64,000 nt of DNA from Alphaproteobacteria bacterium (GCA_030431485.1 JAUIIR010000006.1:1-64000); one strand, 5' to 3'. Shown: positions 17,597-26,598, numbered from the stretch's first letter. Notes: generated from the sequence alone by a model not told the origin. Made by a program: numbers and translations.

Positions 17597-18904
17597 ATGG
17601 CTAATCTGACAACCGATTTCGTGGGCATCAAGAGCCCGAACCCGTTCTGGCTCGCCTCAGCGCCGCCCACGGACAAAGAATACAATGTCCGCCGCGCCTT
17701 TGAGGCGGGGTGGGGCGGTGTCGTCTGGAAAACCCTGGGTGAGGCGGGGCCGCCCATCGTCAACGTAAACGGGCCGCGATACGGCGCGATCTGGGGGGCG
17801 GACCGGCGGCTCTTGGGCCTCAACAATATCGAACTGATCACCGACCGGCCTTTGGACGTGAACCTGCGGGAGATCAAAGCGGTCAAACGGGACTATCCCG
17901 ACCGCGCGATGGTTGTATCGCTGATGGTGCCCTGCGTCGAAGAAGCGTGGAAAGCCATTCTGCCCCTGGTCGAGGAAACCGGGGCGGACGGGGTCGAACT
18001 GAACTTTGGATGCCCCCACGGCATGTCTGAACGCGGCATGGGATCGGCTGTCGGACAGGTGCCGGAATATATCGAGATGGTCACGCGCTGGGTGAAGCAG
18101 AACACCCGGATGCCCTGCATCGTGAAGTTGACCCCGAACATCACCGACATCCGTAAACCAGCGATGGCGGCGCATGCCGGCGGGGCCGATGCCGTGAGCC
18201 TGATCAATACGATCAATTCGATCACGTCTGTCGATTTGGACCTCTTTGCGCCGGAACCGACGATTGACGGCAAAGGCGCGCATGGGGGCTATTGTGGACC
18301 TGCGGTGAAGCCCATCGCACTTAACATGGTGGCCGAGATCGCGCGCACGCCCGAGATGGCAGACCTGCCGATCTCCGGGATCGGCGGTGTCACGACATGG
18401 AAAGACGCTGCGGAATTCATGGCGCTTGGGGCGGGCAACGTGCAGGTCTGTACGGCGGCCATGACATATGGGTTCAAGATCGTGCAGGAGATGATTTCCG
18501 GGCTGTCGCAGTATATGGACGAGAAAGGCATGACATCGACCAGTGAATTGGTCCGAAAGGCGGTGCCGAATGTCAGCGACTGGCAGCATCTGAACCTGAA
18601 CTACGTGACCAAGGCGCGGATTGATCAGGACCTGTGTATCTCCTGCGGACGTTGCTTCGCTGCCTGCGAGGACACGTCGCACCAGGCGATCGTAATGTCA
18701 GAGGACCGCGTGTTCACGGTCAAGGATGACGAATGCGTGGCGTGCAACCTGTGCGTCAATGTCTGCCCGGTCGAGGGTTGCATCACGATGGAACGGCTGG
18801 AGGTCGGCGCAATCGACGAGCGCACGGGACGTCCGGTGGCGGCGGAACACGGCGATTGGACAAGCCACCCGAACAACCCGGCGGTGGCACAGGCGGCCGA
18901 GTAG
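17597..18904 (+). CDS. preA: Dihydropyrimidine dehydrogenase, subunit PreA
   Basis: PreA is the catalytic subunit that reduces the pyrimidine ring at an FMN site. The 435-residue protein begins with a dihydroorotate-dehydrogenase-like barrel (NPFWLASAPPTDKEYNVRRA, then the catalytic loop LNFGCPHGMSERGMG with its cysteine) and ends with two 4Fe-4S motifs, CISCGRCFAACE and CVACNLCVNVCP. ATG 17597 lies after GGGAGGA; the in-frame TTG six bases earlier is less likely. Last gene of the preT-preA operon, followed by a long palindrome. Confidence 0.96.
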   Translation: MANLTTDFVGIKSPNPFWLASAPPTDKEYNVRRAFEAGWGGVVWKTLGEAGPPIVNVNGPRYGAIWGADRRLLGLNNIELITDRPLDVNLREIKAVKRDYPDRAMVVSLMVPCVEEAWKAILPLVEETGADGVELNFGCPHGMSERGMGSAVGQVPEYIEMVTRWVKQNTRMPCIVKLTPNITDIRKPAMAAHAGGADAVSLINTINSITSVDLDLFAPEPTIDGKGAHGGYCGPAVKPIALNMVAEIARTPEMADLPISGIGGVTTWKDAAEFMALGAGNVQVCTAAMTYGFKIVQEMISGLSQYMDEKGMTSTSELVRKAVPNVSDWQHLNLNYVTKARIDQDLCISCGRCFAACEDTSHQAIVMSEDRVFTVKDDECVACNLCVNVCPVEGCITMERLEVGAIDERTGRPVAAEHGDWTSHPNNPAVAQAAE

Positions 18905-18932
18905 AGCGAGAACCATTTTCTGCACTGACTTA

Positions 18933-19000
18933 ACAGAATTTTATAGGGTGGCCTGAGAATCTTCGTACGAAGATTCTCGGTTCTGACCATAAAATTCTGG
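18933..19000. repeat. Long interrupted palindrome between convergent genes
   Basis: Two 34-base arms meet at 18966/18967. The inner 24 bases (18955-18978) are a perfect palindrome centred on CGTACG, and an outer 11-bp repeat, CAGAATTTTAT (18934-18944) with ATAAAATTCTG (18989-18999), is also perfect. About ten bases between them do not pair well. It lies between preA and a convergent small gene, so it may end transcription from both sides, though there is no T run. Confidence 0.75.
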
Positions 19001-19076
19001 TGTTTTGCGGATGGAGTAGAGCACTGATCAGTTGAACTGAGCGCTGCAGGTTTGCAGCGGGTCTGAAAATGACTGT

Positions 19077-19319
19077 TCAGGCCAGACGCTTGATCGGTTG
19101 CGAGTGGCACACAATCAGGTAGTCGGTTCCCACGTCAAAGAGTTGAAACCCGCGCGCCTCTATTTCAGCCCGTAACAGGCTTAGACCGACCTCACGGTGG
19201 ATCGCGCCTTTCTTTTGGCGGACCACTCCTGTTCGACGTACGGCCTCTGCGCTGAACAACCTGTCTCTCCATGCTGGATTGTAGGCGGTGGGAGACTCAA
19301 AGGGCGTTTGCATCAACAT
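19077..19319 (-). CDS. Small conserved protein of unknown function
   Basis: An 80-residue protein with the central block AEAVRRTGVVRQKKGAIHRE and the end YLIVCHSQPIKRLA. I recall similar 60-80-residue proteins in Rhodobacterales, often listed loosely under phosphoribosylanthranilate isomerase because they lie near trpF; it is far too short to be that enzyme. The fold is probably a small alpha-beta unit. It lies 44 bases after rutR on the same strand and could share its transcript. Confidence 0.6.
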   Translation of the reverse strand: MLMQTPFESPTAYNPAWRDRLFSAEAVRRTGVVRQKKGAIHREVGLSLLRAEIEARGFQLFDVGTDYLIVCHSQPIKRLA

Positions 19320-19363
19320 GTGCCCAATCAGGCCATGTTATGATTAAGGCCCGGTAAACGCCG

Positions 19364-19978
19364 TTACGGCGTCAGCACTTTCCGAAACATCATCTCCACA
19401 AACTGGTCCGCGCCCTTCGCCCGCTTGTCATCCCCGGGCAACAAAACCGCGATCTGTGCCTCGAAATCGGCGTAATGCTGCGTCACCGCCCAGATCGAAA
19501 AGATCAGATGCGCGGGGTGCATTTCAGCGATTTTGCCGTCCTTCATCCATGTCGCTATGATCCCGCATTGTTTGTCGAAGAGCGGTTTCAGCGTGCTTTC
19601 CAGATGCGGCAGCATCCGTGGCGCACCTTGCACGATCTCATTGGCAAAGAGCCGGGATTCGCGCGGATAAAGCCGACTCATCTCCATCTTGCGCCTGATG
19701 TACCCGATGATTTCCTCGAGCGGATCGCCCTCGGCATCCATCGCACCGAGGGGGCTGAGCCATTCTTCCATCAGTGTGTTGAGTAGGTCGATATGGATCG
19801 CTTCCTTGCTGTCATAATAGTAAATCAGGTTCGGTTTGTGCATCCCGCAGGCATCGGCGATCTGGTCGAGCGTGGTGCCACGAAAGCCGTGTGTGGCAAA
19901 GAGCCCGAGTGCCGCGTCACGGATGCGCTGACGGTTCTCGGTCTGGATCCGGCTCGGCTTGCGGGCGGGGCTGGTCAT
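19364..19978 (-). CDS. rutR: TetR-family regulator, RutR-like
   Basis: A 204-residue TetR repressor with helix-turn-helix FRGTTLDQIADACGMHKPNL near residues 33-52. The effector domain shows RutR-type blocks: NLIYYYDSKEAI, MEEWLSPLGAM, MEMSRLYPRESRLFANE and LIFSIWAVTQHYADFEAQI. E. coli RutR binds uracil and thymine and controls pyrimidine breakdown. Here the gene lies between preTA and the remaining pathway genes, and RutR-type operators stand at 16183 and 20091, so it most likely regulates both units and itself. A CG-rich hairpin with TAA in its loop overlaps the stop codon. Confidence 0.88.
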   Translation of the reverse strand: MTSPARKPSRIQTENRQRIRDAALGLFATHGFRGTTLDQIADACGMHKPNLIYYYDSKEAIHIDLLNTLMEEWLSPLGAMDAEGDPLEEIIGYIRRKMEMSRLYPRESRLFANEIVQGAPRMLPHLESTLKPLFDKQCGIIATWMKDGKIAEMHPAHLIFSIWAVTQHYADFEAQIAVLLPGDDKRAKGADQFVEMMFRKVLTP

Positions 19979-20090
19979 GGTGGGTTTCCCTCATGCTGCA
20001 ATTACAGGCACGACCTGCCGCAGGGACCGGCGCGCTCGAACTCATTCCAGATCATACCTTGACAGCTTGAGGGCGCGTTGCAATCGTAAC

Positions 20091-20106
20091 TTTACCAAAT
20101 GGTAAA
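20091..20106. promoter_or_regulatory. RutR-type operator in the rutR/amidohydrolase spacer
   Basis: TTTACCAAATGGTAAA matches the E. coli RutR consensus TTGACCANNTGGTCAA except at the third base of each half, and is a perfect inverted repeat. It is 112 bases from the rutR start and 58 from the amidohydrolase start. An ATG inside it opens an in-frame extension of the amidohydrolase, which is therefore not the real start. Confidence 0.7.
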
Positions 20107-20164
20107 AAACTTGCGGGGGCTGTTGTGCCGTTACGCAAGACAGCCAGCGGCGAGGGGAATGAAC

Positions 20165-21415
20165 ATGGCAGCACCCGGAGAAAACCTGCGGATCAATGGT
20201 GACCGCCTGTGGGACAGTCTCATGGAAATGGCAACGATCGGGCCTGGCGTGGCGGGGGGCAACAACCGCCAGACGCTGACCGACGAAGATGCCGAAGGCC
20301 GTGCTCTTTTCCAAAAATGGTGCGAAGATTCTGGCTGCACCATGGGCGTGGATGAGATCGGCAACATGTTTGCGCGCCGCGAGGGCACGGAGCCCGACGC
20401 GCTGCCGGTCTATGTGGGATCGCATCTCGACACGCAGCCGACGGGCGGCAAGTATGACGGCGTCTTGGGGGTGCTTGGCGGGCTGGAGGTGATCCGGTCG
20501 CTGAATGATCTGGGGATCAAGACCAAGCATCCGATTGTCGTAACAAACTGGACCAATGAAGAAGGCACGCGCTTTGCGCCGGCGATGCTGGCGTCAGGTG
20601 TGTTTGCAGGAAAGCATGATCTGCAGTGGGCCTATGATCGCACCGATGCCAAAGGCAAGTCATTCGGCGACGAACTAGAGCGGATTGGTTGGAAAGGCCC
20701 CGAAAAGGTCGGGGACCGCAAGATGCACGCCTTCTTCGAGTTGCATATCGAACAGGGTCCGATCCTCGAAGCCGAGGGCAAGGATATCGGTGTTGTCACT
20801 CATGGGCAGGGTCTGCGCTGGATTGAATGCACGGTGACCGGCAAGGAAAGCCACACTGGATCGACGCCGATGCATATGCGCAAGAACGCCGGGCGCGGGC
20901 TCGCTCTGGTCACGGAGCTGGTGCATGAGATTGCGATGAAGAACCAGCCGAATGCGGTGGGGGCCATCGGGCATATTGACGTCTATCCCAACAGCCGGAA
21001 CATTATTCCTGGCAAGGTGGTGTTCACCGTCGACATGCGAACGCATCTTCTCGACAAGCTGAACGGGATGGTAGATGAATTCATGGAGCGAGCGCCGAAG
21101 CTCTGTGAGGAGATCGGCGTGGAGTTTGACTGCCACATCGTTGGCCAATTCGATCCGCCCGCATTTGACGAGGCCTGCGTCAGTGCAATTCGTGATGCCG
21201 CCGAACGGTTGGGCTATAGCCATATGGATATCGTATCCGGGGCTGGGCATGATGCCTGTTGGATCAACGATGTCGCGCCGACAGCGATGGTGATGTGCCC
21301 CTGTGTCGACGGACTGTCACACAACGAGGCGGAGGAAATCTCCAAAGTGTGGGCGACAGCGGGGACGGATGTTCTTTTCCATGCGGTTGTCGAGACTGCG
21401 AAGATCGTCAGCTAG
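20165..21415 (+). CDS. Zn-dependent N-carbamoyl-beta-alanine amidohydrolase (beta-ureidopropionase type)
   Basis: This enzyme would release beta-alanine, CO2 and ammonia from N-carbamoyl-beta-alanine, the third step of reductive pyrimidine breakdown. It is a 416-residue M20-type hydantoinase/carbamoylase. Metal ligands are visible: His87 and Asp98 (VGSHLDTQPTGGKYDGV), Glu132-Glu133 (NEEGTRF), His194 (ELHIEQG) and a late His in LSHNEAEE. ATG 20165 has GAGGGG seven bases upstream. The family also acts on allantoate and carbamoyl amino acids; the pathway genes around it favour ureidopropionase. Confidence 0.9.
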   Translation: MAAPGENLRINGDRLWDSLMEMATIGPGVAGGNNRQTLTDEDAEGRALFQKWCEDSGCTMGVDEIGNMFARREGTEPDALPVYVGSHLDTQPTGGKYDGVLGVLGGLEVIRSLNDLGIKTKHPIVVTNWTNEEGTRFAPAMLASGVFAGKHDLQWAYDRTDAKGKSFGDELERIGWKGPEKVGDRKMHAFFELHIEQGPILEAEGKDIGVVTHGQGLRWIECTVTGKESHTGSTPMHMRKNAGRGLALVTELVHEIAMKNQPNAVGAIGHIDVYPNSRNIIPGKVVFTVDMRTHLLDKLNGMVDEFMERAPKLCEEIGVEFDCHIVGQFDPPAFDEACVSAIRDAAERLGYSHMDIVSGAGHDACWINDVAPTAMVMCPCVDGLSHNEAEEISKVWATAGTDVLFHAVVETAKIVS

Positions 21416-21418
21416 ATC

Positions 21419-21466
21419 GGGGGCTCTGCCCCCGTCGCGCGCTGCGCGACTCCCCGAAGTATTTTT
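21419..21466 (+). repeat. Double GC hairpin between amidohydrolase and hydA
   Basis: GGGGGC-TCT-GCCCCC (21419-21433) is followed directly by GTCGCGC-GCT-GCGCGAC (21434-21450) and then by a T-rich stretch TATTTTT (21460-21466). It lies inside what looks like one operon. Similar GC-hairpin spacers recur between Roseobacter genes. It may be a partial terminator or a message-stability element. Confidence 0.55.
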
Positions 21467-21499
21467 GAACCAGAGAAGATCAGGACCACGGAGTAGACC

Positions 21500-22954
21500 A
21501 TGACCACAGTCATCAAGAACGGAACGGTTGTTACAGCGGACCTGACCTATGAGGCGGATGTTCTCATTGAGAACGGCGTGATCACCGAGATCGGACCAAA
21601 CCTCAAAGGAGACGAGGAACTGGACGCCACAGGGTGTTATGTCATGCCTGGCGGGATCGATCCGCATACGCATCTCGAGATGCCGTTCATGGGAACCTAT
21701 TCCTCAGACGATTTCGAAAGCGGCACGCGGGCCGCGCTGGCGGGGGGCACCACGATGGTGGTGGATTTCGCGCTGCCGGCGCCCGGTCAGGGGCTCTTTG
21801 ATGCGCTGCAGATGTGGGACAACAAGTCGACCCGCGCGAACTGCGATTACTCGTTTCACATGGCGGTCACCTGGTGGGGTGAGCAGGTGTTCAACGAAAT
21901 GAAGCCCGTCATCGAAGAGCGCGGGATCAATACGTTCAAGCACTTTATGGCTTATAAGGGCGCGCTCATGGTCAATGACGATGAGCTGTATGCCTCGTTC
22001 AACCGTCTGGCCGAGCTGGGCGGCATTGCGATGGTCCATGCCGAGAATGGCGATGTGGTGGCGGAACTGACGGCAAAGCTGCTGGCCGAAGGCAATACCG
22101 GGCCGGAAGGCCATGCCTATTCCCGACCTTCGCAGGTTGAAGGCGAAGCGACCAACCGCGCCATCATGATCGCGGATATGGCGGGTGTACCGCTCTATGT
22201 TGTGCACACGTCCTGCGAAGAGGCACACGAGGCGATTCGGCGGGCCAAGATGCAGGGCAAGCGGGTTTGGGGTGAGCCGCTGATCCAGCACCTGACCTTG
22301 GATGAGAGTGAATACTTCAACAAAGATTGGGATCACGCCGCACGCCGCGTGATGTCGCCGCCGTTCCGGAACAAGCAGCATCAGGACAGCCTGTGGGCCG
22401 GTCTGCAATCGGGGACGCTGTCGGTTGTCGCAACGGACCATTGTGCCTTTACCACCGAACAGAAGCGCTACGGCGTGGGCGATTTTTCAAAGATCCCGAA
22501 CGGCACGGGTGGGCTTGAAGACCGGATGCCAATGCTTTGGACCCATGGTGTGGCGACCGGGCGGTTGACGCCGAACGAGTTTGTCGCCGTGACGTCGACT
22601 AATATCGCAAAGATCCTGAATTGCTACCCGAAGAAGGGTGCGGTTCTGGTTGGGGCCGATGCCGATCTGGTGGTCTGGGACCCGGAGAAGGAAAAGACGA
22701 TATCTGCCAGCACACAGCAGTCTGCCATCGACTACAATGTGTTCGAGGGAAAGCACGTCAAAGGCTTGCCACGCTTTACGCTGACGCGCGGTCATGTTGC
22801 GATACATGATGGCGAGGTGCGTACCCAAGAAGGACATGGCAAGTTCGTCAAGCGTCCCGGAAACGGTACGGTGAACCGGGCGCTGTCGACCTGGAAGGAG
22901 CTGACCGCGCCGCGTCCTGTCGAGCGGTCCGGCATCCCTGCGACGGGGGTTTGA
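21500..22954 (+). CDS. hydA: Dihydropyrimidinase
   Basis: HydA opens dihydrouracil or dihydrothymine to the N-carbamoyl beta-amino acid, the second step of the pathway. The 484-residue amidohydrolase has the zinc ligands His57 and His59 (DPHTHLE), the lysine to be carboxylated in FKHFMAYKG (about Lys153), His180 (VHAEN), a further His in VVHTSCEEAH and Asp in ATDHCAF. Its stop overlaps the start of the ABC ATPase gene (TGATG), so import and hydrolysis are coupled in one operon. Confidence 0.96.
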   Translation: MTTVIKNGTVVTADLTYEADVLIENGVITEIGPNLKGDEELDATGCYVMPGGIDPHTHLEMPFMGTYSSDDFESGTRAALAGGTTMVVDFALPAPGQGLFDALQMWDNKSTRANCDYSFHMAVTWWGEQVFNEMKPVIEERGINTFKHFMAYKGALMVNDDELYASFNRLAELGGIAMVHAENGDVVAELTAKLLAEGNTGPEGHAYSRPSQVEGEATNRAIMIADMAGVPLYVVHTSCEEAHEAIRRAKMQGKRVWGEPLIQHLTLDESEYFNKDWDHAARRVMSPPFRNKQHQDSLWAGLQSGTLSVVATDHCAFTTEQKRYGVGDFSKIPNGTGGLEDRMPMLWTHGVATGRLTPNEFVAVTSTNIAKILNCYPKKGAVLVGADADLVVWDPEKEKTISASTQQSAIDYNVFEGKHVKGLPRFTLTRGHVAIHDGEVRTQEGHGKFVKRPGNGTVNRALSTWKELTAPRPVERSGIPATGV

Positions 22955-23775
22955 TGCAAGACCAAGCAGACGCTCCGGTCGCTGAGCGGAGCACAACAAA
23001 GCCGGTGATCTCCGCGACATCGCTGGACCTGACGTTTCAGACCAATGATGGACCGGTTCATGCGCTGTCCGGTGTTGATCTTAATATCGGCAAAGGAGAG
23101 TTTGTCAGCTTCATCGGGCCATCCGGATGTGGCAAGACCACGTTCTTGCGGTGCATTGCGGCGCTTGAGACGCCAACGGGTGGGACGCTGACCGTTAACG
23201 GCATGACGCCAGACGAGGCGCGGCGGGCGCGGGCCTATGGTTATGTCTTCCAGGCGGCGGGGCTGTATCCGTGGCGGACGATCGAGAAGAACATCGCGCT
23301 GCCTTTGGAGATCATGGGCTATTCGAAGGCCGAGCAGGACGAACGGATCGCGCGGGTGCTCGACCTCGTGGAGCTGTCGAATTTCGGCAAGAAGTATCCC
23401 TGGCAGCTTTCGGGTGGGATGCAGCAACGGGCGTCGATCGCGCGGGCTTTGGCATTCGATGCCGACATTCTGCTGATGGACGAGCCGTTTGGGGCGCTGG
23501 ATGAGATTGTACGTGATCACCTGAATGAGCAATTGCTCGACCTGTGGGCAAGGACGGAAAAAACCATCGGGTTTGTCACACACTCGATTCCCGAAGCGGT
23601 TTATTTGTCGACAAAGATCGTCGTCATGTCTCCGCGTCCGGGGCGGATCACCGACGTTATCGAGAGCCCGTTGCCGAAAGAGCGGCCTCTGGACATCCGG
23701 GATACTCCGGAATTTCTGCAGATTGCGCATCGGGTGCGCGAAGGACTGCGCGCCGGGCATGCCTATGATGATTGA
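22954..23775 (+). CDS. ABC transporter ATP-binding protein (nitrate/sulfonate/pyrimidine-type)
   Basis: A 273-residue ATPase with Walker A GPSGCGKTT, the signature LSGGMQQRAS and Walker B ILLMDEPFGALDE. It falls in the SsuB/TauB/ThiZ group, which works with paired permeases and an NMT1-type binding protein, as encoded next. ATG 22954 overlaps the hydA stop. Six bases after its stop the first permease begins. The importer probably brings pyrimidine bases or dihydropyrimidines into the cell, from its place in the operon. Confidence 0.93.
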   Translation: MQDQADAPVAERSTTKPVISATSLDLTFQTNDGPVHALSGVDLNIGKGEFVSFIGPSGCGKTTFLRCIAALETPTGGTLTVNGMTPDEARRARAYGYVFQAAGLYPWRTIEKNIALPLEIMGYSKAEQDERIARVLDLVELSNFGKKYPWQLSGGMQQRASIARALAFDADILLMDEPFGALDEIVRDHLNEQLLDLWARTEKTIGFVTHSIPEAVYLSTKIVVMSPRPGRITDVIESPLPKERPLDIRDTPEFLQIAHRVREGLRAGHAYDD

Positions 23776-23781
23776 TCCGCG

Positions 23782-24714
23782 ATGAGAGCAGCTCTACCGA
23801 TCCTGACGGTGCTCGCCACCATAGTTGCACTGTGGTACGCTGCGGTTGCCCCTATGAACATCCGGGGGGCGTTGGATGTTGCGGAACGGGCTGGTGAAGA
23901 TGTTGTACCTGCCGAGTCCCGTGCGCGGTTCGACCAGTCCGTCTGGCGCCTTATGTTCAACAATGCCGAGTATATCCCGTTGGGATATGCTCTGGACCGG
24001 CCGCGTCTGCCGACGCCGGTGCAGGTCGGCGCTGAGCTGTGGAAGACAACGGGCGAGATGGCATTGCGCGGACGTCCGATGTCAAAACGCTCGTTGATCT
24101 ATCACGGTTGGATCACGCTGCAATCAACGCTGTGGGGGTTTGCCCTTGGCACCGTACTTGGCATGGCGGGGGCGATTGCCATCGTCTACAGCCGTGTTGT
24201 GAATATGAGCCTGATGCCCTGGGCCATCATCAGCCAGACCGTGCCGATTGTCGCTCTGGCACCGATGATCATCGTGCTGTCCAGCCAGGTCGGGATCGAG
24301 GGACGTGGTGTGCCGAAAGCGATTATATCCGCCTATCTGTGCTACTTTCCGGTGCTGGTTGGTATGGTCAAGGGCCTGCGGTCGCCGGGTGCAGCACAGC
24401 TTGATCTGCTTAAGACCTACTCGGCGTCCGGTTTGCAGGCATTTCTGAAGCTGCGTTTGCCTGCGTCGATGCCGTATCTCTTCACCTCTTTGAAAATCGG
24501 GATTGCTGCGGCGTTGGTCGGGACCATCGTTGGGGAACTGCCGACTGGGGCGATATCCGGTCTCGGGGCGCGGATCCTGATCGGGGATCAGTTTGGAACC
24601 CCGCTGGCGATTTGGGCAGCTCTGTTTGCAGCGGCAATTCTGGCCGGTGTTTTGGTGACGCTTTTGGATGTGATCCAGAGGGTCACATTGCGGCGCATGG
24701 GGATGCAGACATGA
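23782..24714 (+). CDS. ABC transporter permease (first)
   Basis: A 310-residue inner-membrane permease of the binding-protein-dependent type. After one N-terminal helix there is a loop of about 80 residues, then the transporter core with the EAA-like motif LLKTYSASGLQAFLKLRLPA that contacts the ATPase. The long loop (DVAERAGEDVVPAESRARF and on) is unusual for the family and also seen in homologues beside hydA as far as I recall. Overlaps the second permease gene by four bases (ATGA). Confidence 0.9.
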   Translation: MRAALPILTVLATIVALWYAAVAPMNIRGALDVAERAGEDVVPAESRARFDQSVWRLMFNNAEYIPLGYALDRPRLPTPVQVGAELWKTTGEMALRGRPMSKRSLIYHGWITLQSTLWGFALGTVLGMAGAIAIVYSRVVNMSLMPWAIISQTVPIVALAPMIIVLSSQVGIEGRGVPKAIISAYLCYFPVLVGMVKGLRSPGAAQLDLLKTYSASGLQAFLKLRLPASMPYLFTSLKIGIAAALVGTIVGELPTGAISGLGARILIGDQFGTPLAIWAALFAAAILAGVLVTLLDVIQRVTLRRMGMQT

Positions 24715-25556
24715 GCTGGTTGATCTTTGCCATGGTGTTCTGGCTTGGTGCCTGGGCGTTGAACACGTGGCTTGCGAATTCAGCTTTGCGAAACACTCTG
24801 GAGGTCAGAGTGTTGATACCGGTCTTGTTCGGTGTGACGCTGATCATCTTATGGGAAGGCATCGTGCGCGGATTTGGTGTGTCGCCTGTGATCCTGCCGG
24901 CGCCCTCTACCGTGGCAGAAACCTTTGCAGCATCAACCGATACGCTTTGGGAGGATTTTCAGCAGACTGTACTGAAGGGCGCGCTGTCCGGATTTGTCAT
25001 CGGCGTGCTCGCGGCTTTCGCAACAGCCATTGCGATTGACCGGTCTGCCTTTTTGACACGCGGTCTCTTGCCCATCGGGAATTTTGTTGCGGCGCTGCCG
25101 ATCGTCGGCATCGCGCCTATTCTGGTCAGCTGGTTTGGGTTTGACTGGCAGTCCAAAGCCGCCGTTGTGGTGGTCATGGTGTTCTTTCCGATCCTTGTAA
25201 ATACGGTGCAGGGCCTGCGGGAAACGGATGCGATGCAGCGGGATCTGATGCGCACATACGCGGCCTCTTATCTCGACACTTTGGTCAAGTTGCGCCTGCC
25301 TGCTGCGCTTCCTTTCGTGTTCAACGGGCTGAAGATCGCAACGACACTTGCCTTGATCGGCGCGATTGTCGCTGAATACTTCGGATCACCGACGCGAGGC
25401 ATGGGGTTTCGGATTTCGACCGGTGTGGGAAGCCTGTCTATTGACCTTGTCTGGGCTGAGATCGCTGTTGCTGCAATGGCGGGTACTGCGTTTTACGGGC
25501 TGGTGGCGTGGATCGAGAAACGCGTGACGTTCTGGCACGCGTCCCATCCTGGATAG
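24711..25556 (+). CDS. ABC transporter permease (second)
   Basis: A 281-residue membrane permease with the coupling motif LMRTYAASYLDTLVKLRLPA, the partner of the one just upstream. Six or seven helices are predicted. The start at 24711 forms an ATGA overlap with the first permease. Having two different permeases predicts a heterodimeric channel. The binding protein gene follows 34 bases later with its own strong ribosome binding site. Confidence 0.92.
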   Translation: MSWLIFAMVFWLGAWALNTWLANSALRNTLEVRVLIPVLFGVTLIILWEGIVRGFGVSPVILPAPSTVAETFAASTDTLWEDFQQTVLKGALSGFVIGVLAAFATAIAIDRSAFLTRGLLPIGNFVAALPIVGIAPILVSWFGFDWQSKAAVVVVMVFFPILVNTVQGLRETDAMQRDLMRTYAASYLDTLVKLRLPAALPFVFNGLKIATTLALIGAIVAEYFGSPTRGMGFRISTGVGSLSIDLVWAEIAVAAMAGTAFYGLVAWIEKRVTFWHASHPG

Positions 25557-25590
25557 AAATAACGACTGAAAACAACATGGAGGTAATAAC

Positions 25591-26577
25591 ATGAAAACGA
25601 GACTTCTTGGTGCTTTGGCGGCTGTCGGTTTGGCGGCACCTGCATGGGCTGCAGACGATGTGACGCTGCAACTGAAATGGGTGACGCAAGCGCAGTTCGC
25701 AGGCTACTACGTGGCGCTTGAAAACGGCTATTATGAAGACGCCGACCTTGACGTCACAATCAAACCAGGTGGGCCTGACATTGCCCCAACACAGGTCATT
25801 GCGGGTGGCGGCGCGGATGTGACCGTCGAATGGATGCCTGCCGCGCTGGCTGCGCGTGAAAAAGGGCTGCCTCTGGTCAATATTGCCCAGCCGTTCAAAA
25901 GCTCTGGCATGATGCTGACCTGCTGGAAGGACGCGGGCATTTCGTCTCCGGAGGACCTAAAGAACCGGACGTTGGGTGTCTGGTTCTTCGGCAACGAGTT
26001 CCCATTCATGTCCTGGATGAGTTCCATGGGGATCTCTACAGATGGTAAGAGCGAGAACGGCGTGGAGGTGCTCAAGCAAGGCTTCAATGTTGATCCGCTT
26101 TTGCAGCGTCAGGCGGATTGCATCTCGACCATGACATATAATGAGTACTGGCAGGTAATTGATGCCGGTGTCAGCCCGGATGACCTTGTTACGTTCAAGT
26201 ACGAAGATCAGGGCGTTGCGACGCTTGAGGACGGCCTCTACGTACTTGAAGACCGGCTCGATGATCCGGCTTTCGTGGACAAGATGCAGCGATTTGTAGC
26301 CGCCTCTATGAAGGGCTGGAAATGGGCCGAGGAGAACCCCGAAGAGGCGGCGATGATCGTTCTAGACTATGATGAGACAGGCGCGCAGACCGAAACGCAT
26401 CAGAAGCGTATGATGGGCGAGGTCGCCAAACTCACCGCAGGATCGAACGGAACTCTGGATCCGGCGGACTTTGAGCGCACCGTCCAGACTTTGCTCGCGG
26501 GTGGCTCTGATCCGGTGATTACAGCCGATCCCGGCGATGCTGCCTGGACACACGCCGTGTCTGACGTTCTGAACTGA
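25591..26577 (+). CDS. ABC transporter substrate-binding protein, NMT1/THI5-like
   Basis: A 328-residue periplasmic protein. The signal peptide is MKTRLLGALAAVGLAAPAWA, cut before ADDVT. The mature part shows the NMT1/THI5-like start LQLKWVTQAQFAGYYVALEN and the ligand-side features GGADVTVEWMPAALAAREKG. Known relatives bind hydroxymethylpyrimidine precursors of thiamine or other nitrogen rings, which fits pyrimidine uptake. ATG 25591 follows ATGGAGGTAATAAC. Last gene of the operon; a strong terminator follows. Confidence 0.93.
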   Translation: MKTRLLGALAAVGLAAPAWAADDVTLQLKWVTQAQFAGYYVALENGYYEDADLDVTIKPGGPDIAPTQVIAGGGADVTVEWMPAALAAREKGLPLVNIAQPFKSSGMMLTCWKDAGISSPEDLKNRTLGVWFFGNEFPFMSWMSSMGISTDGKSENGVEVLKQGFNVDPLLQRQADCISTMTYNEYWQVIDAGVSPDDLVTFKYEDQGVATLEDGLYVLEDRLDDPAFVDKMQRFVAASMKGWKWAEENPEEAAMIVLDYDETGAQTETHQKRMMGEVAKLTAGSNGTLDPADFERTVQTLLAGGSDPVITADPGDAAWTHAVSDVLN

Positions 26578-26598
26578 ACGCTTTGAGGCGAACAAAGG

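Noticed and set aside
16312-17886. Minus-strand 524-codon open frame over preT and preA
   Set aside because: A GC-driven shadow frame; the plus-strand genes carry all Fe-S, FAD and NAD motifs.
20099-20164. Upstream in-frame start of the amidohydrolase beginning MVKNLRGLL
   Set aside because: Its ATG lies inside the RutR-type operator and has no ribosome binding site; GAGGGG lies before ATG 20165.
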